Positions 9,095-18,229 of a stretch of 62,355 nt of DNA are shown here, piece by piece (position 1 is the stretch's first letter; each line of letters opens with the position of its first letter). The notes beneath the pieces were generated by a model. That model was given only the letters and a program-made list of their open reading frames with translations. It made no database searches and was not told the DNA's origin. The DNA comes from an uncultured Verrucomicrobia subdivision 3 bacterium (GTDB lineage: Bacteria; Verrucomicrobiota; Verrucomicrobiia; Limisphaerales; UBA11358), in contig CAIXUZ010000057.1 in the NCBI GenBank assembly GCA_903922735.1, forward strand, positions 1 through 62,355. Reading direction: 5' to 3'. Both the position numbers and the translations under genes were made by a program.

Positions 9095-11743
9095 GTGAAA
9101 ACAAAACCGCTTCTTTTTGCAGCGCTCCTCCTGCTTCCCGGGCTGAACGCCGGCGCGGTAGTGAGTGGCTGGGGGGATTCCCTGACCGCCGGATCCGGCG
9201 CCTCCGCCGGCATGTCCTACCTGGAACAATTCCAGACCCTGAGCGGTCAGGCGATTTATAAACAGGGTTGGGGCGGTAGCAACTCGACCTGGATCAAGGA
9301 TCAATTCCTATTGCAATCCAGTCACTGGGGAGATCAATACATCATCATCTGGTCCGGACGGAATAACTATTCCTCGCCTGCCACGGTGAAAGCCGATATC
9401 GCCGCCATGGTGGCGCATATGACGACCACCAACTACCTGGTCATGGGCATCCTCAATGGAAATTATGCCAGCGAGTTTAAGGGTCAATCCGGCTATAATA
9501 CGATAACCACGTTGAACTCCGACTTGGCGGCAACCTATGGCAACAAATTTCTCGATATCCGCCGGATACTCGTGGATTCCTACAATCCGGCCTTGACTCA
9601 GGATAGGATCGATTTCACCAATGACATCGTCCCGACCTCGTTGCGAGCCGACAACATCCATCTCATCAACGCCGGATACGGAATCGTCGCAACAAATGTC
9701 TATGCCAAATATATCGCCGTCTTTGGGGGATCTAATACCAATACTACCAACACCATTGACATCCTCACCAGCACCTCCGCCACCGCCGCTCTTTTGACGG
9801 CGGCCAACTGGAGTCTGGGCACGGTGCCCGCTGTCACCAATGATGCGGTTTTCAACGTCTCTGGCGGCCCGGGCATCCGCACGCTGAGCATCGGCGACCT
9901 GACCGTGGGCTCGCTCAATTTGATCACCAACGGAGGCATCTACTCGATCCGCAATGACACCGCCGGGGCCACGACCAACACGCTGACGCTGGGCGGCGGC
10001 GGGGGCAATTCGGTTTCCGGGGCGAATGCAAATGACCTTTTGTATGTGACCAACGGTGGCACCCTGAACCTCATCGGCACCAACGGCGGCGGCGGCACCG
10101 GCCGGTTGCTTATCCGGCTGGCCGAGAACGGCAATTTTAACATTGCGCCAAATGCAAGCTGCATCATTGGAGCGGATATTAATGGAGGGGGCTTCTCCTT
10201 GAATAAGACGGGCGGCGGCGCCTTGACGATCACGGGTAACTTTAGCGGCAGCGGCGGGTTGACGAACACGGCGGGTTCCTTTACCAACAACGGCTTGAGC
10301 ACCTATACGGGGCTGACGGTATTCACCGGCGGCACCAATGTGTTCAGCAGCATCACCAACGTCGGGGCCGGGGCAAGCGCCCTGGGTGCGCCCGCCACGG
10401 CGGCCAATGGCGTCATTCATTTCCTCGGCGGCATTCTGCGTTACAATGGCGCCGGTACCTGCACCTCCGACCGCATCATCAACGACTTCATCGGAGGACA
10501 GTTCTGGTGCGACAGCGGGACGGTTATTTTAACCGGCGGGATTACGAACAGCAGCAACGCTGGCATCACGTTCCGCGGCAACGGCACCATTGTTGAGAGC
10601 GGGGTCATCAACCTTGGCAGTGGCGGTTTGACCCACGTCGAGGCCAGCACGTTGTATCTTACCAACGCCCTCAATCCGTTTACCGGCCCGATTAATATCG
10701 GCAACGGCAAAATCTTTGTTGATACGATTGCCGACAGCGGGGTCGCGTGTTCTCTGGGAGCGGGAACCGGCATCGTGTTCAATCAAACCGGCAACCAAAA
10801 CAACACCTGCACCCTGCAGCTGGCGGCGACGAATGGCAGTTCCTGCAATCGCGCTATCACCTTCAACGGCGCGCAAAACACCGGCGCGAACGGCGCCACC
10901 TTTGAGAACACGGTGGCGGGCACCACGGCAACCTTCAGCGGCAATGTCACCTGCGTGAACTTTACGAATCTTTCAAATTTGCCACGACTCACGCTGACCG
11001 GTGCGGGCCATGGCGTGCTCAGCGGAGTTCTGGGCGTCAACACCAATCCTGCGGTGGGTATGAACATCATCAAGAGCGGCCAGGGCACCTGGGCCATCTC
11101 GGGTTTGAACACCAACCGGGGTCCGGTCACGGTGAGCGCGGGCACGCTGCTCATCAACGGCAATTCCTCCGGGGCCACCAATCAGGTTACGGTGGCCGGC
11201 GGCGCCAGCTTCGGCGGCAATGGCACCAACGGTGGCTCTGTGACCTTGAGTGCGGGTGCCTTTATGACGAACCTGGTGGGATCACCGCTGACCATCACGA
11301 ACGTGGTGACATTGAACGGCAATACGATGAATGTGGGATCATTGACGGCATTGGGGGCGGGCGATTACCTGTTGCTGACGAACCTGGCGGGCGGCATCAG
11401 CGGCAGCTTTGCCGGCGGCGTGACTGTCGGCGGGGCGGGTTTGGCAGCGAACACGGCGGCGAGCATATTGACCACGGGCAACGCGGTGACATTGCATGTG
11501 ACGAATACGAGCCCGACGTATCCGGCGACGGGGACAAATATCACGTTCGCGCCGATCACCAGTAACACCTTTACCTTGAGTTGGCCGACGAATTACATCG
11601 GGTGGCAGTTGCGGTCCAATGCGGTGGACGTGACGTTGACGAACTATTGGTTTGTGGTCCCCGGATCGACGAACACGAACCGGATGATCATCACGATTAA
11701 CCCGTCGCTGCCGAATGTGTTCTACCGGATGCAGCATCCTTGA
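9095..11743 (+). CDS. secreted SGNH hydrolase fused to beta-strand repeat passenger
   Basis: 882 residues with signal peptide (1-20). Residues 22-210 are an SGNH/GDSL-type domain: block I GWGDSLTAG (Ser29), block III WSGRNN, block V DNIHLINAGYG (Asp-x-x-His). Residues 220-800 are Thr/Asn/Gly-rich autotransporter-associated beta-strand repeats (e.g. GGGALTITGNFSGSGGLTN), predicting a long beta-helix. The last 65 residues (TLSWPTNYIGWQLRSN…NVFYRM) match a C-terminal module frequent in verrucomicrobial secreted proteins. No autotransporter barrel is visible. Likely an extracellular esterase or lipase-like enzyme displayed on a stalk; substrate unknown. GTG start 23 bp after ligA. Confidence 0.75.
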   Translation: MKTKPLLFAALLLLPGLNAGAVVSGWGDSLTAGSGASAGMSYLEQFQTLSGQAIYKQGWGGSNSTWIKDQFLLQSSHWGDQYIIIWSGRNNYSSPATVKADIAAMVAHMTTTNYLVMGILNGNYASEFKGQSGYNTITTLNSDLAATYGNKFLDIRRILVDSYNPALTQDRIDFTNDIVPTSLRADNIHLINAGYGIVATNVYAKYIAVFGGSNTNTTNTIDILTSTSATAALLTAANWSLGTVPAVTNDAVFNVSGGPGIRTLSIGDLTVGSLNLITNGGIYSIRNDTAGATTNTLTLGGGGGNSVSGANANDLLYVTNGGTLNLIGTNGGGGTGRLLIRLAENGNFNIAPNASCIIGADINGGGFSLNKTGGGALTITGNFSGSGGLTNTAGSFTNNGLSTYTGLTVFTGGTNVFSSITNVGAGASALGAPATAANGVIHFLGGILRYNGAGTCTSDRIINDFIGGQFWCDSGTVILTGGITNSSNAGITFRGNGTIVESGVINLGSGGLTHVEASTLYLTNALNPFTGPINIGNGKIFVDTIADSGVACSLGAGTGIVFNQTGNQNNTCTLQLAATNGSSCNRAITFNGAQNTGANGATFENTVAGTTATFSGNVTCVNFTNLSNLPRLTLTGAGHGVLSGVLGVNTNPAVGMNIIKSGQGTWAISGLNTNRGPVTVSAGTLLINGNSSGATNQVTVAGGASFGGNGTNGGSVTLSAGAFMTNLVGSPLTITNVVTLNGNTMNVGSLTALGAGDYLLLTNLAGGISGSFAGGVTVGGAGLAANTAASILTTGNAVTLHVTNTSPTYPATGTNITFAPITSNTFTLSWPTNYIGWQLRSNAVDVTLTNYWFVVPGSTNTNRMIITINPSLPNVFYRMQHP

Positions 11744-11791
11744 TTCTTGGCGTTATCTTGCCTCGTTAACCATTTGCGCCGGCAGGGGGCG

Positions 11792-12442
11792 TTAGCTTCC
11801 CGCCGTCCGCGTTGGTGCCACGCAAAGAATCTCTTCCGCTGAAAGCGCCCGCCATTGGCCCGGCGGCAAAGTGCCAAGCCAGAAATTGCCGATTCGCACG
11901 CGCAGCAGCCGCAGCGTCGGATGCCCGATGGCCGCGGTCATGCGCCGCACCTGCCGGTTTTTGCCTTCAACGAGTTCCAAGCCGATCCAGCAGTCCGGAA
12001 CGCTTTTGCGGAAGCGGATCGGCGGATTGCGCGGATGGAGGGTGGGGCAATTGCCAGTCCCGTTCGGACCGTCCTCGCGAGCCGATGAAAGGTGGTGGCC
12101 GTCCGCCAGGATCGGCTGCGGTTCTAAAATCCATGTGCGGCAGGGCAATGTTTTATGGCCTTGGATCACGATTCCTTTGGTCAGTTTCTGCAGGTTTTCC
12201 GGGGTGGGAATCTTTTCCACCTGCGCCCAATACTCGCGTTCGTGGGCGTGGCGCGGGTGGAGGAGTTTTTCGTTCCAGTGCGGTTCATCGCTCAAGAGCA
12301 GCAGACCTTCGGAATCTGCGTCGAGCCGGCCGATGGGATAGACATTTTTCGGGAACCCAAATTCCGCCAGCGGGCGGTTGGGCGAGCCGTCGCCGGTGAA
12401 TTGCGAGAGCACGCCATAGGGCTTGTTGAAGGCGATGAGCAT
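11792..12442 (-). CDS. RsuA/RluE-family pseudouridine synthase
   Basis: It isomerises uridine in rRNA. The 216-residue protein lacks the N-terminal S4 domain, like E. coli RluE (23S U2457). It shows FNKPYGVLSQF, the catalytic GRLDADSEGLLLL (Asp41) and EGKNRQVRRMTAAIGHPTLRLLR. A segment of about 15 residues (HHLSSAREDGPNGTG) before the conserved PRNPPIR looks inserted relative to RluE. The heptamer array at 12450-12484 lies directly upstream of the ATG and no Shine-Dalgarno sequence is visible. The exact rRNA target is inferred. Confidence 0.85.
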   Translation of the reverse strand: MLIAFNKPYGVLSQFTGDGSPNRPLAEFGFPKNVYPIGRLDADSEGLLLLSDEPHWNEKLLHPRHAHEREYWAQVEKIPTPENLQKLTKGIVIQGHKTLPCRTWILEPQPILADGHHLSSAREDGPNGTGNCPTLHPRNPPIRFRKSVPDCWIGLELVEGKNRQVRRMTAAIGHPTLRLLRVRIGNFWLGTLPPGQWRALSAEEILCVAPTRTAGS

Positions 12443-12449
12443 GCGGAAA

Positions 12450-12484
12450 GTTTCAGGTTGAAGATTGAAGGTTGCAAGTTTGGA
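12450..12484. repeat. GTTGAAG heptamer array before the pseudouridine synthase start
   Basis: Consecutive 7-bp units GTTTCAG, GTTGAAG, ATTGAAG, GTTGCAA, GTTTGGA. The array begins 8 nt upstream of the minus-strand ATG at 12442, where a ribosome-binding site would be expected. Confidence 0.7.
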
Positions 12485-12516
12485 GTCGTCCGTGCCGGGG
12501 AATCGGCTTAAAAAGT

Positions 12517-12542
12517 TTTCGTGTGTTTCGTGTGTTTCGTGG
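12517..12542. repeat. TTTCGTGTG 9-bp array
   Basis: Two exact copies and a third partial copy of TTTCGTGTG end 14 nt before the GTG start of the HAD-Nudix gene. On the other strand it reads as the repetitive TKHTKHTK peptide, typical of dispersed non-coding repeats. Confidence 0.8.
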
Positions 12543-12555
12543 TTAAATCATCTTC

Positions 12556-13641
12556 GTGATTCGCAATATCATTTTCGACTGGTCGGGAACGCTCGTGGAC
12601 GATTTGCCGGCGGTCTTGAAGGCGTCCAACTTCGTCCTCACGCAGGCGGGCCGACCGGCGATGACGCTGGAAAAGTTCCGGGCGGAGTTCGCCCTGCCGT
12701 TCACAAAATTTTACGACCGCCACACGCCCGATGTGCCGATGGATCAATTGGAGGCGTGGTTTCACGCGGAATTTAGCCAGGCGCAGGGTTCGGTCGTTGA
12801 ATTGCCGCACGCCCGGAAGTTTCTGGAGTTCTGCCGCGCCAAAAAGATCCGCACCTTTTTGTTGAGCACGGTTCACGGCGATTATTTCAAGACCCAATGC
12901 GACACGACCGGCTTCGATGCGTTTCTCGACCTGCCCTACACCGATGTCTGGGACAAGCGCGAGAAAATCCACGAGATTCTCCGCGAGAACAACCTGCAGC
13001 CGGACGAAACATTGTTCATCGGCGACATGGAGCATGACATCGAGACGGCGCGGCACGGCGGGATTCATTCGTGCGCGGTGTTGACCGGCTACAATACGCT
13101 GGATCAGTTGCGCGCGGCCAGGCCGGATTTGATTGTCGAGCACCTTTCGGAGCTCCGCCGCATTCTGGAGAAAAATAATTTTCATCTCCAGCCGGTGTCG
13201 GCGGAAGACTCTGCCGAGCCGCCGCTCGCCACCGTTGGTGCGCTGATTTTCAATGCCAAGAATGAGGCGCTGATGATCCGCACGCACAAGTGGTCGGGCA
13301 AATGGGGGATTCCCGGCGGCAAAATCAAGCGCGGCGAAACCGCGCTGGCCGCGCTGCGCCGCGAAATCAAGGAGGAGACTAATCTCGCCGTGACCGGCAT
13401 CAAGTTCGTCCTCGTGCAGGATTGCATCAGCTCGAAGGAGTTTTACCGCGACGCGCATTTTGTGCTGCTGAACTATGTCTGCCGCGCCGCCGGCAAAAAG
13501 TTGAAGGTGATTTTGAACGACGAGGGTTTTGAATTCCGCTGGCTGCCGCTGCCGGCGGTGAAAAAGCTCAAGCTAAACAAACCCACCAAGATTTTGATCG
13601 AGGCCGTTTTGAAATCGAAAATCGAAGATCGAAAATCGTAA
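12556..13641 (+). CDS. HAD hydrolase fused to Nudix hydrolase
   Basis: 361 residues in two domains. Residues 1-205 are a phosphoglycolate-phosphatase-like HAD: motif I FDWSGTLVDD with nucleophile Asp8 but Ser where most phosphatases have the second Asp, motif II LLST (104), and motif IV FIGDMEHDIETA. Residues 222-350 are a Nudix domain whose box runs G255 to L277 (E261, R269-E270, E273-E274); the usual Gly before the last residue is Asn276. The C-terminus KSKIEDRKS comes from a heptamer array. GTG start; the stop abuts folB (TAA then ATG), so co-transcription is likely. Possible nucleotide or pterin pyrophosphate role beside folB, by inference. Confidence 0.85.
   Translation: MIRNIIFDWSGTLVDDLPAVLKASNFVLTQAGRPAMTLEKFRAEFALPFTKFYDRHTPDVPMDQLEAWFHAEFSQAQGSVVELPHARKFLEFCRAKKIRTFLLSTVHGDYFKTQCDTTGFDAFLDLPYTDVWDKREKIHEILRENNLQPDETLFIGDMEHDIETARHGGIHSCAVLTGYNTLDQLRAARPDLIVEHLSELRRILEKNNFHLQPVSAEDSAEPPLATVGALIFNAKNEALMIRTHKWSGKWGIPGGKIKRGETALAALRREIKEETNLAVTGIKFVLVQDCISSKEFYRDAHFVLLNYVCRAAGKKLKVILNDEGFEFRWLPLPAVKKLKLNKPTKILIEAVLKSKIEDRKS
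13612..13639. repeat. AAATCGA heptamer array forming a C-terminus
   Basis: Four 7-bp units: AAATCGA, AAATCGA, AGATCGA, AAATCGT. It encodes the last residues of the HAD-Nudix protein and supplies the first base of its TAA stop (13639-13641). Confidence 0.8.
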
Positions 13642-14001
13642 ATGCCGCATATCTCCATTGTTGACCTCGAAGTGTCTTATCGCGTCGGCGTGCCGGACGC
13701 GGAGCGCGCTCAGCCGCAGCGCCTGCTGCTGTCAGTGGAAATGGAAACGGACTTCTCCGCCGCCGCCAGGACGGATGCGATTGCCGACACGATTGATTAT
13801 TTCGCCGTCACGCAGCGCTTGTTGAATTTCGGCGAGGGCCGGGAGTGGAAGTTGATTGAGAAGCTTGCCGCCGACATCGCCGAAATGATTTCTTCTGATT
13901 TCAAGCCGCACAGCGTCTCGGTCGAAGTGAAGAAGTTCATCATTCCGCAGGCGCGGTATGTGTCGGTGCGACTTGAAAAACCTTTAAAAAAACTGGGCTG
14001 A
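13642..14001 (+). CDS. folB: dihydroneopterin aldolase FolB
   Basis: FolB cleaves 7,8-dihydroneopterin to 6-hydroxymethyl-dihydropterin and glycolaldehyde in folate synthesis. The 119-residue length and pattern fit: N-terminal strand ISIVDLEVSYRVGVPDAER, the QRLLLSVEME strand, DTIDYFAVTQRL helix with the conserved DTIDY, and LIEKLAADIAEMI followed by VEVKKF. It starts directly after the stop of the HAD-Nudix gene. The cytosolic octameric enzyme family is known from homologs. Confidence 0.9.
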   Translation: MPHISIVDLEVSYRVGVPDAERAQPQRLLLSVEMETDFSAAARTDAIADTIDYFAVTQRLLNFGEGREWKLIEKLAADIAEMISSDFKPHSVSVEVKKFIIPQARYVSVRLEKPLKKLG

Positions 14002-14024
14002 ACCCTGTTCCCATAATCGCCAAG

Positions 14025-15314
14025 ATGAAAAACGCTTTATTGCTGGTCGGCCTGTTTTTCTCCGCTGTCGCGGGCGCTGCGGCTGAACTTCCCACGCTGA
14101 TGTTGCCCGCCGGTGTGGGCGTGAATATCCACTTCACGCGTGGTCGTGAGCGCGATCTGGACATGATTGCGGCGGCCGGCTTTAAGTTCATCCGCATGGA
14201 TTTTAGCTGGAATGCAACGGAGCCGAAGCCGGGGATCTATGACTGGTCGGTTTACGATGAATTGACCAAAAATCTGGAGCGGCGCGGCTTGCGCGCCTAT
14301 TACATCCTCGATTACTCCCATCCGCTCTACGAGGCAGCGGTCGTCGCCAAAGATCCGATTTCCGGGCAGGAAAAGAAAGGCGTGGCGTCGCCGCAGCATC
14401 CGGAGAGCATCGCCGCCTTTGCGCGCTGGGCGGCGGCGGCGGCGAAACATTTTCAAGGTCGCCATGTAGTATGGGAAATATGGAACGAGCCGAACATTTC
14501 CTTTTGGAAGCCGGCCCCGGATGTGAACCAATACACTGCGCTGGCTCTCCCGACGATGAAAGCCATTCGCGCCGCCAATCCGCAGGCGACCATTTTCGCA
14601 CCGGCCGCGTCGGAATTTCCGTGGCCGTTCCTCGAGAGTTTCTTCAAAGCCGGGGCGCTGGAATATTTGGATGGGGTTAGCGTGCATCCTTATCGTACGG
14701 CAAAACAGCCGCCGGAAACTGTGGAAAAAGATTATCAAAAACTGGGTGAGCTCATTGCCAGATACACGCCGACGACGCGGCGCGAGCCTGTTGCGATCAT
14801 CAGTGGCGAATGGGGATATGCGACCCATGTCAAAGGTGTGTCGTTGGAAACCCAGGCCTGCTTTATAGTGCGCCAGCAGCTCGCGAACCTGATGTGCGGC
14901 GTGCCGATTTCAATTTGGTATGACTGGAAAAACGACGGCATCGACCCGAACGAAAAAGAGCATAATTTTGGCACGGTCAGCCCAAACCTCACGCCCAAGC
15001 CGGCCTATTTTGCCATCAAAACGTTGACTCGCGAACTGGCTGGCTTCGCCATTCGCAACCGGCTGCCAGCCGGAGGCACCAACGATTTTGTGCTCGTGCT
15101 GACGAACGCCGTTGGCGGAACCAAGCTTGCGGCGTGGACGCTGGGAGCACCGCATGCCATCACCCTTCCGCTTCCGGCGGCGGCCGCGAAGGAGATTTCC
15201 GTGGTGGACGGCGGTGGCCAGGCCGGCGCAATCGAAATCAAAGACAGCCGCGTTGCCTTGTCCATCAGCGGTATGCCGCGATACGTCACTCTGGGTCGGG
15301 TGAAGTTGCAGTAA
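14025..15314 (+). CDS. secreted clan GH-A glycoside hydrolase
   Basis: 429 residues with a signal peptide (about 1-20). The (beta/alpha)8 signature is clear: FKFIRMDFSWNATEPKPGIYDW near the N-terminus, IWNEPNISFW with acid/base Glu155, and ISGEWGYAT with probable nucleophile Glu262. This arrangement suits GH39/GH5-like retaining enzymes; I cannot settle the family. A small C-terminal beta region (about 345-429) follows the barrel. Likely acts on plant or algal polysaccharide outside the cytoplasm. Its 3' end overlaps the convergent comEC gene by 29 bp. Confidence 0.8.
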   Translation: MKNALLLVGLFFSAVAGAAAELPTLMLPAGVGVNIHFTRGRERDLDMIAAAGFKFIRMDFSWNATEPKPGIYDWSVYDELTKNLERRGLRAYYILDYSHPLYEAAVVAKDPISGQEKKGVASPQHPESIAAFARWAAAAAKHFQGRHVVWEIWNEPNISFWKPAPDVNQYTALALPTMKAIRAANPQATIFAPAASEFPWPFLESFFKAGALEYLDGVSVHPYRTAKQPPETVEKDYQKLGELIARYTPTTRREPVAIISGEWGYATHVKGVSLETQACFIVRQQLANLMCGVPISIWYDWKNDGIDPNEKEHNFGTVSPNLTPKPAYFAIKTLTRELAGFAIRNRLPAGGTNDFVLVLTNAVGGTKLAAWTLGAPHAITLPLPAAAAKEISVVDGGGQAGAIEIKDSRVALSISGMPRYVTLGRVKLQ

Positions 15315-17769
15315 TCCTCTGCGGCTGCATCCGGCTGGTGCGGTGTGAAGTTTCACTCGTGCTGCCAAAATGTTGTCCATCCATCGTCGCCAGCTTCCAG
15401 CCGCATTTGTCCGCAATGATTTTCACCGCTCCGGCGTTGCGCGTATAGATCACAGGCAGCGCCGTCTGTTCCAGTCGCTCCTTCAGCGCCCGGTTGGCGC
15501 GGCGCACGGCGGGAAACTCCGAGTCGGCGATCACGATGATCTTCGGTTGAATCGCGCCGATCAGCGCGTCGCACAGCGGCTCGCTGCCATCCGGCAATCC
15601 GGCGACGACGATGTCGGCGCGCAAATCATTCGTGTGCGCCAGCAGTCTGCTTTGGCCCGCGCGGCTCAAGTCGGAAAGCAGCAATACTCTTGTGCCGCGA
15701 AAAGTTCCGAGCAGCACCAGCGGACTGTCATCCGCCTTGGAACTTTTGGTGGTCGCATCGGGATACAATACCTGCCAGGCGCCGGCCATATCGCCGGAAT
15801 TCACGATTTTGTGGCGCGATGGGGTCTTCGCCAGCGCCGCGACGGCCGCGCGGTAGGCGGCGGAGCGGAATTTCACGCCGCTCGTCCAGAGTTCGCCGAT
15901 GTCGAATAGTCCGCCGAGCATCTGTGCGCCGCCGACATTTTTCAAATCGCCTTCGGTCAAAACCAGGCGGGGAATTTTGTTCACCCCCTGCGCGCGAAGG
16001 AAGTTTTTGAGCGTAATATTGACGGCGTTTTCGTTGCCGCAGTTAATGAGCCAGTCGTTTTGCCGTCCGTCCGCGTCCACAAAAACCGCGTGGCCGCCGT
16101 TCATCGGCAGCACCGTCAAACGGGTTTCGCCGCGCGACGACTGCCATTGCCAGAGATAAATGACGCCGATGATCAGGAGCATTGCGCTGCCGGAAATAAT
16201 CCGTCGCGGCGTCTTGAACCAGCCGCTGAAAAGGCCGATGGCTACCGTGTAATACAGCCCGATCATTGCCAGTGACGGTTCGGGAACGTAAAAGAAGGCG
16301 CCGGGAATCTTCGCGGATTCCACGCTGACCCAGGTCATCGCCGCCATGAAAAACCACGCGGCGTGATTAAACAGTTCGGTCACCCACGGCAGCCAGTGGC
16401 CGCAGACCAGCGCGCCGAGGTTGGCCATAAGCGCAAAAGTGCCGAGCGGCACGGCGAGGATGTTCGCCGGCGTGGAAACGGGGCTGAACAGGTGGAAATA
16501 TTTGGCCGAAAGCGGCAGCGAGCCGACCCACGCCGCCAGTGACAGTCCGCAGAAGCGTGCGAATTTTCGCAAAAACCATACCAGCGTTTTCCGCCACGCC
16601 GGCAGCCGTCCGTCCGGCAGCAGCGGATCGTGTTTCAGCAGCCGGTCGAAGCCTTCATTCAGCGGCGGCAGCATGAGCGCAATGATGAGGACGACGAAAA
16701 AGGAAAGTTGAAAGCTCGCCTCGAAAAGCTGTCGCGGATCCCACGCGAGAATGATGAGCGCGGCGGCGGCGAGGGAATTCAGCAGGTCGCTCGGACGTTT
16801 CAGCGCCCAGCCGCCCAGGACGATGGACATCATAATTGACGCGCGGATGGCGGAGGATTCCCAGCCGGTCGCGGCGGTGTAAAACCAGATGGTCGGAATC
16901 GTAATCGCACCGCACCACGCCCGCGCTAGCCGCAGCCCGCGGAGCATCGTCACGATCATCCCGGAGAGCAGGGCGATTCTCAGTCCGTCAATTGCAAACA
17001 TGTGCATGGTGCCGGCGCGTAGAAAAGGTTCGCCGATGTCGCCGGTGAATGCCGTGCGCCAGCCGAGCGTCATGGCCCAGAGCAACCGCAGCGGCTCGTC
17101 TTCCACCGGCAGACCGAGCGCGAGCGTGCCTTTCGACCAGTTCAGAAAACGATCGGTGAGCGGCGGTTTGACCGCGTGCGGTTCCCGCAAATGCCAGTCG
17201 TTGGTGGACTCGGTTTTGAGCTGGTAATATATGCCGCGCGTCTCGAGATAAGTGCGGAAATCAAAAAGTCCTTCGGCCAGCGGCGGCGGCGGGCGCGCGA
17301 GCACACCGCTGATTTCCACCGGCTGGCCGGCAAAAAAAACGGTGTCCGGAACGCCGGGCGTGACGACGAGGATTTCGCCGGTGGCCGGGGCAAAGTTTTC
17401 GTCGCGTCTGATTTCGGCAATGCGGACGCGGGCGACGTGGCGCCAGAGTTCCTCCTCGTCGCGGACGGTGATTTTCAGGCGCGGTGTCTCGGCCAGTTCG
17501 CCGCGCACGGTGACGAGCGCGGTTTCACTGCCGATGACCGTCCGCAAATCATGCGGCGAGATGACCGCGGTGCGGGCCGTGAAATTGGTCCAGCCGGCGA
17601 GCGCGAATAGCAGCCAAAGCAGTGGCTGGCGGAAGTTTTTGACGATGAGAGTGAGGATGAAAACGAAGTATGAGGTGGCGAACAGTGCGACCAGCGGTGG
17701 ATGGCAGAATTGTCCCAGCAGCAAGCCGGCGGCGTAGGCGAGAACGACGCTGACTAGTGGGTGGTTCAT
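15286..17769 (-). CDS. comEC: ComEC/Rec2-family DNA uptake channel protein
   Basis: An inner-membrane protein for passage of transforming DNA. 827 residues: N-terminal helices and soluble DUF4131/OB-like part (1-200), multi-helix competence domain (about 225-545) with HMFAIDGLRIALLSG and LSAKYFHLFSPVSTPANILAVPL, and a C-terminal beta-lactamase-like domain (about 548-790). The usual THxDxDHxGG zinc site reads TEGDLKNVGG (605-614), so three of four ligands are replaced and nuclease activity is doubtful. The upstream vanZ-like gene ends 1 bp before it, implying an operon. Pilus motor genes lie elsewhere in this window (40.6-46.6 kb). Confidence 0.88.
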   Translation of the reverse strand: MNHPLVSVVLAYAAGLLLGQFCHPPLVALFATSYFVFILTLIVKNFRQPLLWLLFALAGWTNFTARTAVISPHDLRTVIGSETALVTVRGELAETPRLKITVRDEEELWRHVARVRIAEIRRDENFAPATGEILVVTPGVPDTVFFAGQPVEISGVLARPPPPLAEGLFDFRTYLETRGIYYQLKTESTNDWHLREPHAVKPPLTDRFLNWSKGTLALGLPVEDEPLRLLWAMTLGWRTAFTGDIGEPFLRAGTMHMFAIDGLRIALLSGMIVTMLRGLRLARAWCGAITIPTIWFYTAATGWESSAIRASIMMSIVLGGWALKRPSDLLNSLAAAALIILAWDPRQLFEASFQLSFFVVLIIALMLPPLNEGFDRLLKHDPLLPDGRLPAWRKTLVWFLRKFARFCGLSLAAWVGSLPLSAKYFHLFSPVSTPANILAVPLGTFALMANLGALVCGHWLPWVTELFNHAAWFFMAAMTWVSVESAKIPGAFFYVPEPSLAMIGLYYTVAIGLFSGWFKTPRRIISGSAMLLIIGVIYLWQWQSSRGETRLTVLPMNGGHAVFVDADGRQNDWLINCGNENAVNITLKNFLRAQGVNKIPRLVLTEGDLKNVGGAQMLGGLFDIGELWTSGVKFRSAAYRAAVAALAKTPSRHKIVNSGDMAGAWQVLYPDATTKSSKADDSPLVLLGTFRGTRVLLLSDLSRAGQSRLLAHTNDLRADIVVAGLPDGSEPLCDALIGAIQPKIIVIADSEFPAVRRANRALKERLEQTALPVIYTRNAGAVKIIADKCGWKLATMDGQHFGSTSETSHRTSRMQPQRITATSPDPE

Positions 17770-17770
17770 T

Positions 17771-18229
17771 CTACCAGCGTTTGAAAACCTTGCCGAATAG
17801 CCACAGCAGCAGCAGTCCCGCCGCGCCGCCGGTGGTGTCTATGAATACGTCCGAGACCAATCCGGTGCGAGACGGCACGAAAACCTGATGCAATTCGTCG
17901 CTGGCGGAGTAAAGAAAGACCATGGCCAGTGCCAGACCGGCCTCCGGCCAGAGCCACGGGCGCGGATCGCTTTTTTGCGGCTGCCGGATCGCGCGCCAGA
18001 GGAGCAGGGCCAGCACGGCATATTCGCTCAGGTGGGCGCACTTGCGGAGGAGGTGGTGCATGTTGTCGATGAATACCTGCGACATTCCGGGGAAAAGCCA
18101 ATGCAGCAGGGGGACAAATATTCTGGATGAATGCTGGTAGGATTGCCCGTCCCCGGAGGCGGAAAAAATTAAAATCATCCACAGCGCCGCTGGGAGCCAG
18201 TATTTTAAAAATGTCTTGAGCTTGGGCAC
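17771..18229 (-). CDS. VanZ-family membrane protein
   Basis: About 152 residues with four predicted membrane helices and the VanZ-type sequence FLYSASDELHQVFVPSRTGLVSDVFIDTTGG, a strong family signature. GTG at 18227-18229 is chosen as start because it places the first helix (YWLPAALWMILIFSASG) right after a short basic N-terminus. A longer frame reaches 18313 but would overlap the leader of the divergent 18346 gene. Molecular function of VanZ-like proteins is poorly known; VanZ itself confers low-level teicoplanin resistance. It precedes comEC in one transcription unit. Confidence 0.8.
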   Translation of the reverse strand: MPKLKTFLKYWLPAALWMILIFSASGDGQSYQHSSRIFVPLLHWLFPGMSQVFIDNMHHLLRKCAHLSEYAVLALLLWRAIRQPQKSDPRPWLWPEAGLALAMVFLYSASDELHQVFVPSRTGLVSDVFIDTTGGAAGLLLLWLFGKVFKRW

